From NCBI RefSeq assembly GCF_018219455.1, contig NZ_CP056122.1:3962065-4026064 (forward strand): a DNA stretch of 64,000 bases, read 5' to 3'. This document shows, piece by piece, positions 44,618-54,086 of the stretch. The position numbers and the translations under genes are program-made. Position 1 is the stretch's first letter, and each line of letters begins with the position of its first letter. Origin of the DNA: Moritella sp. 5 (GTDB lineage: Bacteria; Pseudomonadota; Gammaproteobacteria; Enterobacterales; Moritellaceae). The notes under the pieces are model-generated. The model searched no databases and was not told the origin of the DNA. It was given only the letters and a program-made list of their open reading frames with translations.

Positions 44618-44689
44618 TTTACGTTCCTTATATATTACGGTTCAAATAAAATATGCGGATTAACACTTTAAATTTCAAGTCCTTGATAT

Positions 44690-44775
44690 AAAAATCACAG
44701 ACATTTCACCAATGACTTTGAAACCACATTTCAAATATAAGTTCTTAGCAGGATCGCTGTATTCGAAACCTGATA
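44690..44775 (-). pseudogene. Fragment of a GNAT acetyltransferase gene
   Basis: On the minus strand it encodes KNLYLKCGFKVIGEMSVIF, matching KSLYLKCAFKVIGEISDYY of the acetyltransferase at 36145-36690. Only this piece of the C-terminal region remains. Confidence 0.65.
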
Positions 44776-44914
44776 TTTGAGGACCCATTAAACCGTTAGG
44801 ATTCTTTGATAGGAATTTTTATTTGCTATGGAATTATATTTCTAAATAAAAACAATATGATTAACTTCGTTGAAACAAACCTTAATCTATATTATTTAAC
44901 CAGGAGTGATAATC

Positions 44915-45316
44915 ATGAGTAACTTACTTAACCAAGCACAAACTATCTACACTGTCGCAAAAGATACAGCAAAAAAATCTGTCACTGCTGGTTTTGGTGT
45001 TTACGGCACTATCCTTGATCAAGCATCAAAATCGTCAGATAAAGCAACACAACTTTTTGAATCTCTTGTTGAGCGCGGCGCGCAAGTTGAGCCGAAGCTA
45101 AAAGAGCAAACGTCTGCAATTTTTTCTAAAAAAATCACGTTAGGATCTGTTGAATCTAAAGTGCAAAGTATCACTAGCCGTTTTACGGGTGTTCAAGGTT
45201 CAACACTAAGTGAATTGGAAAGCAAAATTGACCAACTGACTGTGATTATTAGCGAACTAAACACCGCACCAAAAAAAGTGACTAAAGCTAAAGTAACTGC
45301 TGAAGCTGAAGCATAA
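44915..45316 (+). CDS. Phasin-like protein, paralogue 2
   Basis: 133 residues from ATG 44915 with AGGAG upstream. Nearly identical to paralogue 1 over the first 110 residues, differing mainly in the tail (NTAPKKVTKAKVTAEAEA). The upstream 70 bp and the downstream terminator are also copied, so whole transcription units were duplicated. Function as for paralogue 1. Confidence 0.65.
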   Translation: MSNLLNQAQTIYTVAKDTAKKSVTAGFGVYGTILDQASKSSDKATQLFESLVERGAQVEPKLKEQTSAIFSKKITLGSVESKVQSITSRFTGVQGSTLSELESKIDQLTVIISELNTAPKKVTKAKVTAEAEA

Positions 45317-45346
45317 TAATACGTTAACTGTCGTGGTTAATTGAAA

Positions 45347-45371
45347 TGAGCCTCCTAATTGGAGGCTTTTT
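45347..45371 (+). terminator. Terminator after phasin-like gene 2
   Basis: GCCTCC/GGAGGC stem with T6, as after gene 1. Confidence 0.8.
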
Positions 45372-45506
45372 TGATCTTGGGAATCACCTTGGTGATTAAA
45401 TTACTGAGACCGGTGAAAATAATATCTGTGTAGCCAACTATCAAAGAAGAAACGACGAACATAAGCGCCGCGCCGCGAATCCAATCCCCGTTATCATTAG
45501 GCGTTT
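45361..45506 (-). pseudogene. C-terminal fragment of a membrane protein
   Basis: Minus-strand stretch without a start, encoding GDWIRGAALMFVVSSLIVGY, continuing TDIIFTGLSNLIT. It contains one transmembrane helix and stops within the terminator. Family unknown. Confidence 0.4.
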
Positions 45507-45604
45507 ATTTGTTTGCGATGGAATTATATTTCTAAATAAAAACAATATGATTAACTCTGTTGGAACAAACCTTAATCTATATTATTTAACCAGGAGTGAT
45601 TATC

Positions 45605-46000
45605 ATGAGTAACTTACTTGACCAAGCAAAAACTATCTTAACTATCGCAAAAGACACTGCAAAAACGTCGATCACTGCTGGTTTTGGTGTTTATGGCACT
45701 ATCCTTGATGAAGCATCAAAATCATCAGATAAAGCAACGCAAATTTTTGAATCTCTTGTTGAACGCGGAGCGCCAGTTGAGTCGAAGCTGAAAGAACAAA
45801 CGTCTGCAATATTTACTAAAAAAACCACCTCAGAGCCAGTTGAAACTAAATTACAAAGTATCACTAGCCGTTTTACGGGTGCTCAAGATTCAAAATTAAG
45901 TGAATTAGAAAGTAAAATTGATCAACTGACAGTGCTGATTAACGAACTAAACACGGCACCAAAAAAAGTGACTAAAGCTAAAGTAACTGCTGAAGCATAA
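45605..46000 (+). CDS. Phasin-like protein, paralogue 3
   Basis: 131 residues from ATG 45605 with AGGAG upstream. More divergent than paralogue 2 in the middle (IDEASKSSDKATQ-F and KKTTSEPVETK), but with the same promoter block (45505-45600) and a GCCTCC hairpin after it, now lacking the T tract. It is the third copy of the array and probably the oldest or fastest-changing. Confidence 0.65.
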   Translation: MSNLLDQAKTILTIAKDTAKTSITAGFGVYGTILDEASKSSDKATQIFESLVERGAPVESKLKEQTSAIFTKKTTSEPVETKLQSITSRFTGAQDSKLSELESKIDQLTVLINELNTAPKKVTKAKVTAEA

Positions 46001-46236
46001 TAATATTATTACTGTCGTTGTTAATTGAAATGAGCCTCCTGATTGGAGGCTAAATTTAATGAACCACTACACTAAACCCACCACACATTATTCCAAGCTC
46101 GTAGCGAACGGTCTAACCTTATTGCACCATCCCCTTAGTCGGCCCCATAACGCTGTAGATGTATAAATTAAATTAATACATTTAGTTTGTACTATGATTA
46201 AGTATATCAAACACTTGAAATAGGCATGGAGGTCTT

Positions 46237-46332
46237 ATGAGAATTTGGTTACGCCAACTAAGCTCGCTAATTCTAATTGCTAGCGCTGGCATCGTTTATT
46301 GGTATACAGTCCTGTTATGGTTCACTATGTGA
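46237..46332 (+). CDS. 31-residue membrane peptide
   Basis: ATG 46237 with GGAGG six bases upstream encodes MRIWLRQLSSLILIASAGIV, continuing with a tryptophan/tyrosine-rich tail. One predicted transmembrane helix. Its 3' end coincides with palindrome C5. May be a small membrane protein or a chance frame. Confidence 0.4.
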   Translation: MRIWLRQLSSLILIASAGIVYWYTVLLWFTM

Positions 46333-46349
46333 AATATCACGAGCCATAA
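46315..46349. repeat. GTTCGCTA palindrome, copy C5
   Basis: TTATGGTTC/GAGCCATAA around CTATGTGAAATATC-like spacer. It shares the ATGGTTC arm with C1 and C2. Confidence 0.6.
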
Positions 46350-46680
46350 TCAAACCCGATCATAGTTATACGCATTATCACTTTTATATTTAATAGCCCG
46401 CTCAGAGACGATTTTATCTCAAAATTCAAAAAAGTCTCCAATTTGGAGGCTAAATTTAATGAACCATAAACACGCCTACCTGAACATCCATTAATATACA
46501 CAACCTAGCCCCACGATGTGACATAGAGTCCGACTTACACCACAATCTGCCAACCAAAACAATGACTTGAAGCACGACGCACCACTTTGTATATAGATAC
46601 AAACCAACAAGTAAAGTACAATTTACTGCCTATGCGCTATGTCAAACATGGTAAACGAATGTAAACATGGGGATAATTTG

Positions 46681-48591
46681 ATGCATTTAGGTTTTAAAGC
46701 GAGAATTAATATTAGTGTTGCTATATTAGTGACCATTTCTATGGTCACTCTGGGCATGCTTAACATTAACACCTTAAAAAAGGATATGGTCGAAAACTTA
46801 ACTAACACCACAACAAATAAAGTAGAACAAAGCGCCTCTCTGATAGAAACCTGGATAACCTCTAGGATTGCCGTAATAAATAACAGTGCCCCGCATTTTT
46901 CTCAACAATTAACTACCGAACAAAATTTAAGCTTAGTACGCGTTATCGCCGAATCCAGTGGCATTTCAAATATTGCGGTTGCCTATGAGAATGGCACGAC
47001 GTTTGTGACTAAAGGTGGAGATAACGGTGTTTTACCCGTTTCGGATACCTTCAAACAACGTGACTGGTATAAACTAGCCAAAAGTAAGGGTAAAACCTCT
47101 CTATCCGATATTTACATTGATTCCATCACTAAAAAACAAGTCATCAGTATAGCAAGTCCTGTTTATGACAACGGTATATTCACTGGTGTTTTACTCGGTG
47201 ATTTACAATTAGATGAAGCGATTACCCAAGTACAGACAATCCGCTTCGCAGGTGGTGCTGCGACACTGGCAGACAATCACAATAGGTTTATAGCCAGTGA
47301 TGATCCAAGTGATTTAGGTAAAACCCCTTCACAAATTCATCCTGTATTTGCCCCACTAGAAACAGCATTCAACGCGAAAAACCAGGGCGTGATCAGCTTT
47401 TTCTATTTAAACACTGATTTTGACGGTTATTTTAAACGTATTAACTTAACCGATGAGGTGCATTGGACCCTGATGGTCTTTATCAACAAAGCAACTGTTA
47501 TGACAACGATTAATAGCGTAATAACAGAATCAATTAGCATGGGTATAGCACTCATTATATTAAGTATTTTTGCAATTATAATAATTGTAAAACGTATCTA
47601 TGAGCCTGTCTTAGCTCTAAAAATAGCCGTACTTGATTTGGCTAGTGGCACTGGCGATCTTACACGTCGATTAGAAATCAAAGGCCAGGACGACTTGGCT
47701 GATATTGGTCAAGGTTTCAATGATTTTGTTAGTAATCTGCAAGACATGATGCTGCAAGTTGTAAATTCAACAAGTGATATTTCTAGCAATGTAGAACAGT
47801 TAGGTGCTTCAGCGCAGCAAAATGAGACAGTTTTATTATCACATTCAAGCGAAACAGAACAGATTGTGACAGCTATCCATGAGATGAGTGCTACAGCGAA
47901 CTCAGTGGCAGAAAGTATTCAGCAATCAGCTGAAATTGCCGAATCAACCAAACAAGAAGCCACCCGTTCTCAAATTGTGGTAAACAATGCAGTGAACAGT
48001 GTGGCCTCACTGGTCGATGACGTTGATGAAATGGCGCAGCGTATTCAGTTAACCAACGACAACGCACATCAAATAGGCTCTGTACTATCCGTCATTGGTG
48101 GGATTGCAGATCAAACCAACCTGCTTGCTTTAAATGCTGCGATTGAAGCAGCCCGTGCCGGAGAGCAAGGGCGTGGATTTTCCGTAGTTGCTGATGAAGT
48201 CAGAGCGCTTGCAGCCAGAACACAAGAAAGTACCGCTGAAATTAACGACATGCTGACAAAATTATTAAGCGGCACCACAACAGTCGTTGAAGCAATGGAA
48301 ACAACCAAAGCGAGCTGTCAAACAACGGCAGAAACAACGGCAGAAGTTTCTGGTAGTTTAGACAGCATGAGTGCTTCAGTAATTCAGATCGACGATCTCG
48401 GTTCCCAAATTGCAACCGCAGCGGAAGAGCAAAGTTCTGTTGCAGAAGAGGTTAACCGTAACATGCTGGTGATTCGGGAAATTGTCAACGAACTGGTGCA
48501 AAGCGGTCATAATAATTTGGAAGCAACGGAGTCCCTTGCTCAATCTAACCAGACGTTACTCCAGCTGGTTAGCCAGTTCAAATTACAGTAA
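46681..48591 (+). CDS. Methyl-accepting chemotaxis protein with a double Cache sensor
   Basis: 636 residues from ATG 46681, with GGGG upstream. Two transmembrane helices (about 9-28 and 280-300) enclose a periplasmic dCache_1 domain ([20 protein letters not shown] and the [20 protein letters not shown] segment are typical). A HAMP domain follows, then the receptor hairpin [20 protein letters not shown] and [14 protein letters not shown]. Likely senses amino acids or related small molecules. It is upstream of a PLP-dependent decarboxylase with a 38-bp gap, so they may be co-transcribed. Confidence 0.94.
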   Translation: MHLGFKARINISVAILVTISMVTLGMLNINTLKKDMVENLTNTTTNKVEQSASLIETWITSRIAVINNSAPHFSQQLTTEQNLSLVRVIAESSGISNIAVAYENGTTFVTKGGDNGVLPVSDTFKQRDWYKLAKSKGKTSLSDIYIDSITKKQVISIASPVYDNGIFTGVLLGDLQLDEAITQVQTIRFAGGAATLADNHNRFIASDDPSDLGKTPSQIHPVFAPLETAFNAKNQGVISFFYLNTDFDGYFKRINLTDEVHWTLMVFINKATVMTTINSVITESISMGIALIILSIFAIIIIVKRIYEPVLALKIAVLDLASGTGDLTRRLEIKGQDDLADIGQGFNDFVSNLQDMMLQVVNSTSDISSNVEQLGASAQQNETVLLSHSSETEQIVTAIHEMSATANSVAESIQQSAEIAESTKQEATRSQIVVNNAVNSVASLVDDVDEMAQRIQLTNDNAHQIGSVLSVIGGIADQTNLLALNAAIEAARAGEQGRGFSVVADEVRALAARTQESTAEINDMLTKLLSGTTTVVEAMETTKASCQTTAETTAEVSGSLDSMSASVIQIDDLGSQIATAAEEQSSVAEEVNRNMLVIREIVNELVQSGHNNLEATESLAQSNQTLLQLVSQFKLQ

Positions 48592-48629
48592 ATTAAGTAT
48601 AAAAAAGCAACTTGCTTTGTAAAGGATTT

Positions 48630-50348
48630 ATGATGAGAAAAACATGTTTAAATTTGCTAAATGAAGACTCAGTAAATCAAGTTTCGCCCCGCTTCCAGCA
48701 ATTTTATCAGGAAGTATTTGCCGATTATTTTTCCCGAGATCCAGCACGCTGGCCTGTTTTTGCAGAGCCAGGATTTAAGGCAATGACTCAATTTCGATCT
48801 CTAGAATTAACACCAGATCAGCGTTTAACAGCCTATCCAAACGGGCCTGAACTACAGCAAACATTACTTGAAAATTCAACAATACCATCTGGTCGTACAA
48901 AACCAACTGGACAGTGTGACGATATACTAGCATTTGCAGCGGCACTCTCTAAAAACTGGGAAAACCCATCATCGGTAGAAAACGTAGTCACTATGCCTTG
49001 TGATCCGGCCATCTATGGCTCCATGATGGGGACGTTAGCCAATCCAAACCTCGTTTACAGCGAATATTCAGGGATGGCTGACCAGCTGGAAAAAAATGTG
49101 GTTCGCCAAATTGCCAGCCTGGTGGATTATGATGTACCTCAAGCTACAGGCCTATTCACTCAGGGCGGTACATTCTGTAATTTATACGGTTACTTGCTAG
49201 GTTTGCGTAAATCACTGCCGAATGCGAAGTTCACAGGTATGGGCATGATTGAGGATTACCGTATCTTAAATTCTCAGGGTGGCCATTATTCTAATATGAC
49301 AAGCCTGTCTCTGCTTGGTGTGGATATTCGCAAAAAAACAATCCGTATCAAGGTAACAGAAAGCCATAATATTGATTTAGACGATATGGAAAGTCAACTT
49401 CGCGCCTGCTTTGCAGTTAACTGCCGAGTTCCTACTATTATGTTAACAATGGGTACCACAGATACTTTTGCAGTGGATCAAGTAAAACCAGTGCATGACC
49501 TTCGTAATCGCTTATGTGAAGAGTATGAATTAAGCGTTAGACCGCACATTCATGTTGATGCTGCGGTAGGTTGGTCAATGATCTTTTTTAATAGCTATGA
49601 CTTTGCCAGCAATCCACTTGAGATTAATCAGGCCACACTCACTGGCATTGAGCGCACGATGCAACGCGTGAAGGAACTAAAATACGCAGATTCCTTTACC
49701 GTTGATTTTCAAAAATGGGGTTACGTTCCTTACACTTCCAGTCTGATTATGATCAAAAATAAAGACGATATGAAAGCGTTAGAGAATGATCCTGAAAATT
49801 TCTCTTATTTTGAACATGACCTGCAAGGGCAAACTCACCTTCAGTCGACAATTGAATGCTCACGTGGTGCTGCAGGTATGTTTGGTGCCTATTCTGCACT
49901 GAAGTATATGGGCTTAGAGGGTTACCAAATAGTTCTGGCGCACTGTTTACAGAACGCCAACTACTTCCGTCATGAATTATTAAAATTAGGCTGCGTGCGC
50001 TTGATAGCCCCAGAAAATCAGGGGCCAAGTGTCGGATTCAGATTATATAACCTAGAATGGGTTACTGATGTGGATGCCGAATTTAAAATAGAGCAACAGT
50101 GCATGACCAACCCTGACTATGCCGAACGTTTACGTCGAAATAGCCAGTGGCATCGTGAGGTATTTAATCAATGTGGTAAGGTTGGTTTGTATACTAACTG
50201 GGTTGAATTCATTTCCCGTTCTGCCTATAACAAGCACAGTAAATATTCTTATATTCCGGGAGAGAAAGCGGTATTCATGAATCCAGCTGCTGGTCGTGAG
50301 CAGATCGATACATTCATCGCTAATGTCCGTCGCGTAAGCGGCTGTTAG
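48630..50348 (+). CDS. panP: PLP-dependent decarboxylase of the PanP type
   Basis: 572 residues from ATG 48630 (AAAGGA upstream). Group II decarboxylase fold. LTMGTTDTFAVDQVKPVHDL and PHIHVDAAVGWSMIF form the PLP pocket. The PLP Lys lies in SFTVDFQKWGYVPYTS, where the usual His before the Lys is Gln. These features and the length fit PanP, an aspartate 1-decarboxylase-type enzyme that supplies beta-alanine in Vibrio and relatives; glutamate decarboxylase is the alternative. Start at 48612 (TTG) is less likely. Confidence 0.8.
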   Translation: MMRKTCLNLLNEDSVNQVSPRFQQFYQEVFADYFSRDPARWPVFAEPGFKAMTQFRSLELTPDQRLTAYPNGPELQQTLLENSTIPSGRTKPTGQCDDILAFAAALSKNWENPSSVENVVTMPCDPAIYGSMMGTLANPNLVYSEYSGMADQLEKNVVRQIASLVDYDVPQATGLFTQGGTFCNLYGYLLGLRKSLPNAKFTGMGMIEDYRILNSQGGHYSNMTSLSLLGVDIRKKTIRIKVTESHNIDLDDMESQLRACFAVNCRVPTIMLTMGTTDTFAVDQVKPVHDLRNRLCEEYELSVRPHIHVDAAVGWSMIFFNSYDFASNPLEINQATLTGIERTMQRVKELKYADSFTVDFQKWGYVPYTSSLIMIKNKDDMKALENDPENFSYFEHDLQGQTHLQSTIECSRGAAGMFGAYSALKYMGLEGYQIVLAHCLQNANYFRHELLKLGCVRLIAPENQGPSVGFRLYNLEWVTDVDAEFKIEQQCMTNPDYAERLRRNSQWHREVFNQCGKVGLYTNWVEFISRSAYNKHSKYSYIPGEKAVFMNPAAGREQIDTFIANVRRVSGC

Positions 50349-50426
50349 TGGTTAAATAAACTTGGCAAAATTAAAGACACGACAAATATTAAAACTAAAA
50401 ATTTGATTTGAATATTAATGTCGTGA

Positions 50427-50460
50427 TGAACTTACATTATTTATAAGTAATGTAAGTTCA
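50427..50460. repeat. Perfect 13-bp inverted repeat
   Basis: TGAACTTACATTA/TAATGTAAGTTCA around TTTATAAG, about 80 bp after the decarboxylase. It may end its transcript but lacks a T tract. The rest of 50349-50654 holds no gene that I recognise. Confidence 0.6.
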
Positions 50461-50654
50461 AGGTTATATATTGACAGCAACCGTACCGGGGAGTTAGTGA
50501 CCCATACATAACAGTCAGTCACTTACGTCTATTGTCTTTAATGAGTTATACTGCAAACTCTAACTGGGACCTAGACCAAGATAGTACAAAATCACCCTTA
50601 TGTTTAATAGCGCCTACACCGTTGATATTAAACACAATAACGCGCACTGATAAG

Positions 50655-51296
50655 TTATTTTTTCGCCTTTGTACTTTCAAATTTGTTCGTATACTCACCA
50701 GGCTTTGTTTTTGGACGCCAAACTTTACGTCCTTTTGTACGAAGTCTTTTTAGAACTTGTAACTTTTCACGTACGCTTGAAAAATAGGCCAACTTATTTT
50801 TCTCTTCTTCAGATAATAGCGCTGGGTTATGTCGCGAAATTAGCCGAAGTAGATGGAAGCGCGTTACTTTTTTAGAAAAAAACCATATTGGTGACCAAGT
50901 CGAACCACGAAGTGTCACGCGTTCAAAATCAACGATAGAAACCTTATCATCTTTAATAAGTAAATCGCGCTCTGGTAGAGAGTGACGAGCTACACCTGCA
51001 CATAACATTCTATCAACCAGTAAGCACAAATGTTGCAGTGCTTCATCAGAAAGTTGTTCCTTATTTTCACCAAGCAAACGTGTCATTGTTAGAGTGGTAT
51101 CATCGTCTTTATATTTAATTATTTCAGGAAATCCAGATAGACCTTTTAATCTGAGCAGCGCGAATTTTTCGCGACTATAACGTTTTTTGTAACTTGGTCT
51201 AATTTTAAAAGTTTTTACTACTTCCTCATTACCAATTTCGACCCGCATTTTACCCGTTTCATATATTGATATCATACCCACCAACGAACCTTTCAT
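50655..51296 (-). CDS. Protein-kinase-fold protein of unknown substrate
   Basis: 213 residues. GVARHSLPERDLLIKDDKVS near 104-123 resembles an HRD-type catalytic loop, and IVDFERVTLRG near 124-134 recalls the metal-binding DFx motif, as in RIO/lipopolysaccharide-kinase-like proteins. The N-terminal lobe (YSREKFALLRLKGLSGFPEI) fits. The C-terminus is strongly basic. The substrate is unknown. Confidence 0.6.
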   Translation of the reverse strand: MKGSLVGMISIYETGKMRVEIGNEEVVKTFKIRPSYKKRYSREKFALLRLKGLSGFPEIIKYKDDDTTLTMTRLLGENKEQLSDEALQHLCLLVDRMLCAGVARHSLPERDLLIKDDKVSIVDFERVTLRGSTWSPIWFFSKKVTRFHLLRLISRHNPALLSEEEKNKLAYFSSVREKLQVLKRLRTKGRKVWRPKTKPGEYTNKFESTKAKK

Positions 51297-51582
51297 CTTT
51301 ACAAAAAAGACCAGCCGAATACCACTGGTCTTACCTGTAAAGCATACTAGTTGAAGACAGAACCAGTGACAAGCCTAGCACTGCAAAGCATCGTAAACCA
51401 TTGTAAATTAGTGGTTTTTAAAGTAAGCAACCAGCTATCCTCGGTGTACTGCACCTGATATTTAGTCGATGAAATACGGTTTATCGTCGTTTATATTTGG
51501 TCAAGAAAAGGCGTCTGATTAAAAACGCCCGCAGAGTGGCAGCGTTAAGATAGGCTAACGATAGCTCTTACTCCCTAATTGC
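51297..51582. other. Gap with island repeats
   Basis: About 285 bp. It includes GATTAAAAACGCCCGCAGAG at about 51518, related to the repeat at 39536 and 60374. No gene recognised. Confidence 0.35.
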
Positions 51583-51765
51583 TTGGAAACAATTGCAGTT
51601 ATCGAAAGAAAAATGAGTCATGTTTTACGGCACTCGATTTCGAATTATTTTATGGTAAATGGTGGGAATATTCTGGTGCTACTGCGAATAGTGCGTCATG
51701 CATCAATTATTGATGTTGATGAAATACTCACATCTTGCACCAGAATATTTATAAGATGCAGTTAA
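51583..51765 (+). pseudogene. P2-like integrase 3' remnant 2
   Basis: Encodes MSHVLRHSISNYFMVNGGNI then LVLLRIVRHASIID and is frameshifted before the catalytic Tyr region. It aligns with 63629-63766. The HxxR and NGGNILVL blocks remain recognisable. Confidence 0.8.
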
Positions 51766-51783
51766 ATTGAATCCTCTGATTAA

Positions 51784-53235
51784 TTAATATAATTCGTAAA
51801 TACCTTTACCAATAGCGGCAAAAATTCGGCCATCTTTATTTTCAACAATACGTTCAACGACCAACACCTTTTTACAAGCGACTGAATCGGGGTTCCATTG
51901 ACAAGCATCAGTTTTGATTGGAGCCATCAAAGAATTGCTACTATCAGTTACTTTCCAATCGGAGCCATCTTCAGATTTAGCAATACCATAATCATGTGAG
52001 CCAACAATAATCCCGTCAGTATATGCAACAGATACTAAATTATGATCTATAATCCCTGAATTATGAGGTGTAAACTGCTTCAAGTTATTAGATTCAGAAT
52101 TATATTTTATTAATCCATTAATATTATTAGCCATGTAAATATTTCTATTATTATCTTCAGAAAAAGCAAGTATCCCGCCAGCAGGCATTTGGGAGTTAAC
52201 CTCTGTCATTGGTGTCCAAGAACCTTTTGCATAATAAGAAATACCACCCTTTATCATAGAACCCGCCCATATACGATCCTGGCTATCAACAAATAAAGAT
52301 TTAAAGTCTGTAAACTCATCTAGACCATGCTCTGTGATTTTAGAAAATAAGTCATCTTTATGAGAAAATAATCCATCACTAGTCCCTATATAAAGCTTAT
52401 CTAACATAGAAGTTAAACTGAATACAGCAGAACACTCATCATCATTCTTTGTTTTACATGATAATTGACTGTCTAGATCGGATACGATGTTGCTATCCAA
52501 GTCATACTCAACAAGTAGCTTCCCTCCCATATATTGATCCTTCCGACCACCCATATATAGTTTATTACCAACTCTAGCCATATCATAAATAGGTTTAGGT
52601 AAATCCTTCCCAGATATATTCAGTAGCGTTACGTCATCCGATTTAATATTAACGGAACGAACTTCTACGTCCTTCATCATATCGCCTGTAGCTACATAGA
52701 GCGTATCGCCAAAAATACTAATATCTGAAATCTTATTTGTAAATGTGGCTATAGGACGAATAATTTTATCAAATGATCCCTTAAATACTTTCTCTTCTGA
52801 TCCATCAGGTAAAGAAGTACTTATCTCATAAAAATATTTACCATATTTAAGGCTTGTATTATTGTACCCAGAGCCCACATTAACAGTAATTTCAGATGCA
52901 GCAGAAGATACAACCTTCTCAAAAATCATCGCATGATCTTTATCATAAACTTTAATTTCTGCATTAATGGTTTTAACAAAATTAAACGTAAGTTGATCGG
53001 TTACAAACCGAGTGCCCTTCTTCACTTGAAATACTGGGTCGGTTGTTAGCTTAATAACTGACGTGTCAGGTACTTCCACCTTATCAGGCACCGTCACCCC
53101 GTCAGGTACTTTCACCTTATCAGGCACTGCCGACTCGCCAGTCACTCCTGCCGTGTAAGCACTATTATTTGATGTATCACTTCCGTCACAACCAACCAAA
53201 GCAAGGAATAAAACTAATACTGTGTATTTTTTCAT
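51784..53235 (-). CDS. Iron-regulated lipoprotein with a beta-propeller-like repeat domain
   Basis: 483 residues from ATG 53235. Lipobox LVGC near 13-16 of the signal peptide MKKYTVLVLFLALVG. A Pro/Val/Asp repeat (VPDKVKVPDGVTVPDKVEVP) follows. The rest has repeated propeller-like blades: KLYIGTSDGLFSHKD and RIWAGSMIKGGISYYA. Pairs of late cysteines lie near the C-terminus. A near-consensus Fur box sits over its upstream region, so it is probably iron-repressed. Function unknown. Confidence 0.75.
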   Translation of the reverse strand: MKKYTVLVLFLALVGCDGSDTSNNSAYTAGVTGESAVPDKVKVPDGVTVPDKVEVPDTSVIKLTTDPVFQVKKGTRFVTDQLTFNFVKTINAEIKVYDKDHAMIFEKVVSSAASEITVNVGSGYNNTSLKYGKYFYEISTSLPDGSEEKVFKGSFDKIIRPIATFTNKISDISIFGDTLYVATGDMMKDVEVRSVNIKSDDVTLLNISGKDLPKPIYDMARVGNKLYMGGRKDQYMGGKLLVEYDLDSNIVSDLDSQLSCKTKNDDECSAVFSLTSMLDKLYIGTSDGLFSHKDDLFSKITEHGLDEFTDFKSLFVDSQDRIWAGSMIKGGISYYAKGSWTPMTEVNSQMPAGGILAFSEDNNRNIYMANNINGLIKYNSESNNLKQFTPHNSGIIDHNLVSVAYTDGIIVGSHDYGIAKSEDGSDWKVTDSSNSLMAPIKTDACQWNPDSVACKKVLVVERIVENKDGRIFAAIGKGIYELY

Positions 53236-53278
53236 TATTATCGTCTTATAAAACATGGAGCGCCGATTATACACAAAT

Positions 53279-53297
53279 GATAATGATTGTCATTACC
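53279..53297 (-). promoter_or_regulatory. Fur box
   Basis: GATAATGATTGTCATTACC matches 16 of 19 bases of the Fur consensus GATAATGATAATCATTATC. It lies about 45 bp upstream of the lipoprotein start. Confidence 0.75.
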
Positions 53298-53586
53298 ATT
53301 ACCAGCCCATATCAAAAAGTTGGCGAAGAAAATCAAGAAGTGATTATCCATCATAAAATAGCGCTTCATCCCGACATATCAGCCGGGACTTCAACAATAT
53401 TATCATGTCAAATTATGCTCTCGTGAGCTCACAAAATACTCAGAATGTAAAAAAACAACAAGTTAGTTGATAACGACTAATAACAAGCGTACATTACCTT
53501 CATTCGAAACAGGAGTGAAACCCATCTCGAAAGTCCAGGTCACGTTTAAATCGGCAGATTCAACTTCGAAGTACATTACCGCTAAA

Positions 53587-53669
53587 CAGTTATCGCTACT
53601 ATATGCTCAGCCATTAATTGAGCAGGGGTTTTGTAATCAAGTTTCTTTCTCGGTCTGTCATTAAGTTTA
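53587..53669 (-). pseudogene. IS30-family transposase 3' remnant
   Basis: On the minus strand it reads KLNDRPRKKLDYKTPAQLMA, the highly typical IS30 C-terminal motif (LNxRPRKxLxYKTP). Nothing else of the transposase remains. Confidence 0.8.
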
Positions 53670-53685
53670 ACTATGCCCTAATTAA

Positions 53686-53975
53686 TGCTCACGGATGAAC
53701 ACTGGTCGAAACTTAAAATCTATATTGCTTGAAGAGCGTGTCTATGACAAACCTGAACATCGTCAAACATTGGAAGGCATTCTGTTACGATGATTTAGAA
53801 CACTTTCTAAAAACAGCGATTGTGAGTGGTAGTTCATTGATGGGAGCTATATCAAAGCTCATCAGCACAATGCTGGCGCGGCATCTAAATATAATCAAGG
53901 TATCGGATTACGCCGTGGCGGTAATACAAGTAAAATACATTTTTAAAGTTCAACAGCTCCTAACTGGAAAGGTCC
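53686..53975 (+). pseudogene. IS5-family transposase remnant
   Basis: MLTDEHWSKLK then, after a frameshift, LLEERVYDKPEHRQTLEGIL. After a deletion it continues DGSYIKAHQHSAGAASKYNQ to RRGGNTSKIH. These are the IS5/IS1031-type N-terminal and central (DGSYIKAHQH) motifs. The gene is broken by a frameshift and loses its 3' half. Confidence 0.8.
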
Positions 53976-54086
53976 CCGAATTAATATAATTTATACGCTT
54001 AGGCTGGACGATTAATATCGCTCCCCCCTTTTTTAGAGTCTTAAATTATATCGATTTAATTTCTTATTCAATTCAAGAGAGTTTTT

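Noticed and set aside
50532-50875. Plus-strand frames opposite the kinase-like gene
   Set aside because: They overlap the minus-strand kinase-like gene, which has motif support; no homology was recognised for the plus-strand products.
53467-53664. 65-codon plus-strand frame next to the insertion-sequence remnants
   Set aside because: Its 3' part is the reverse of the IS30 transposase tail, and the rest is not recognisable.
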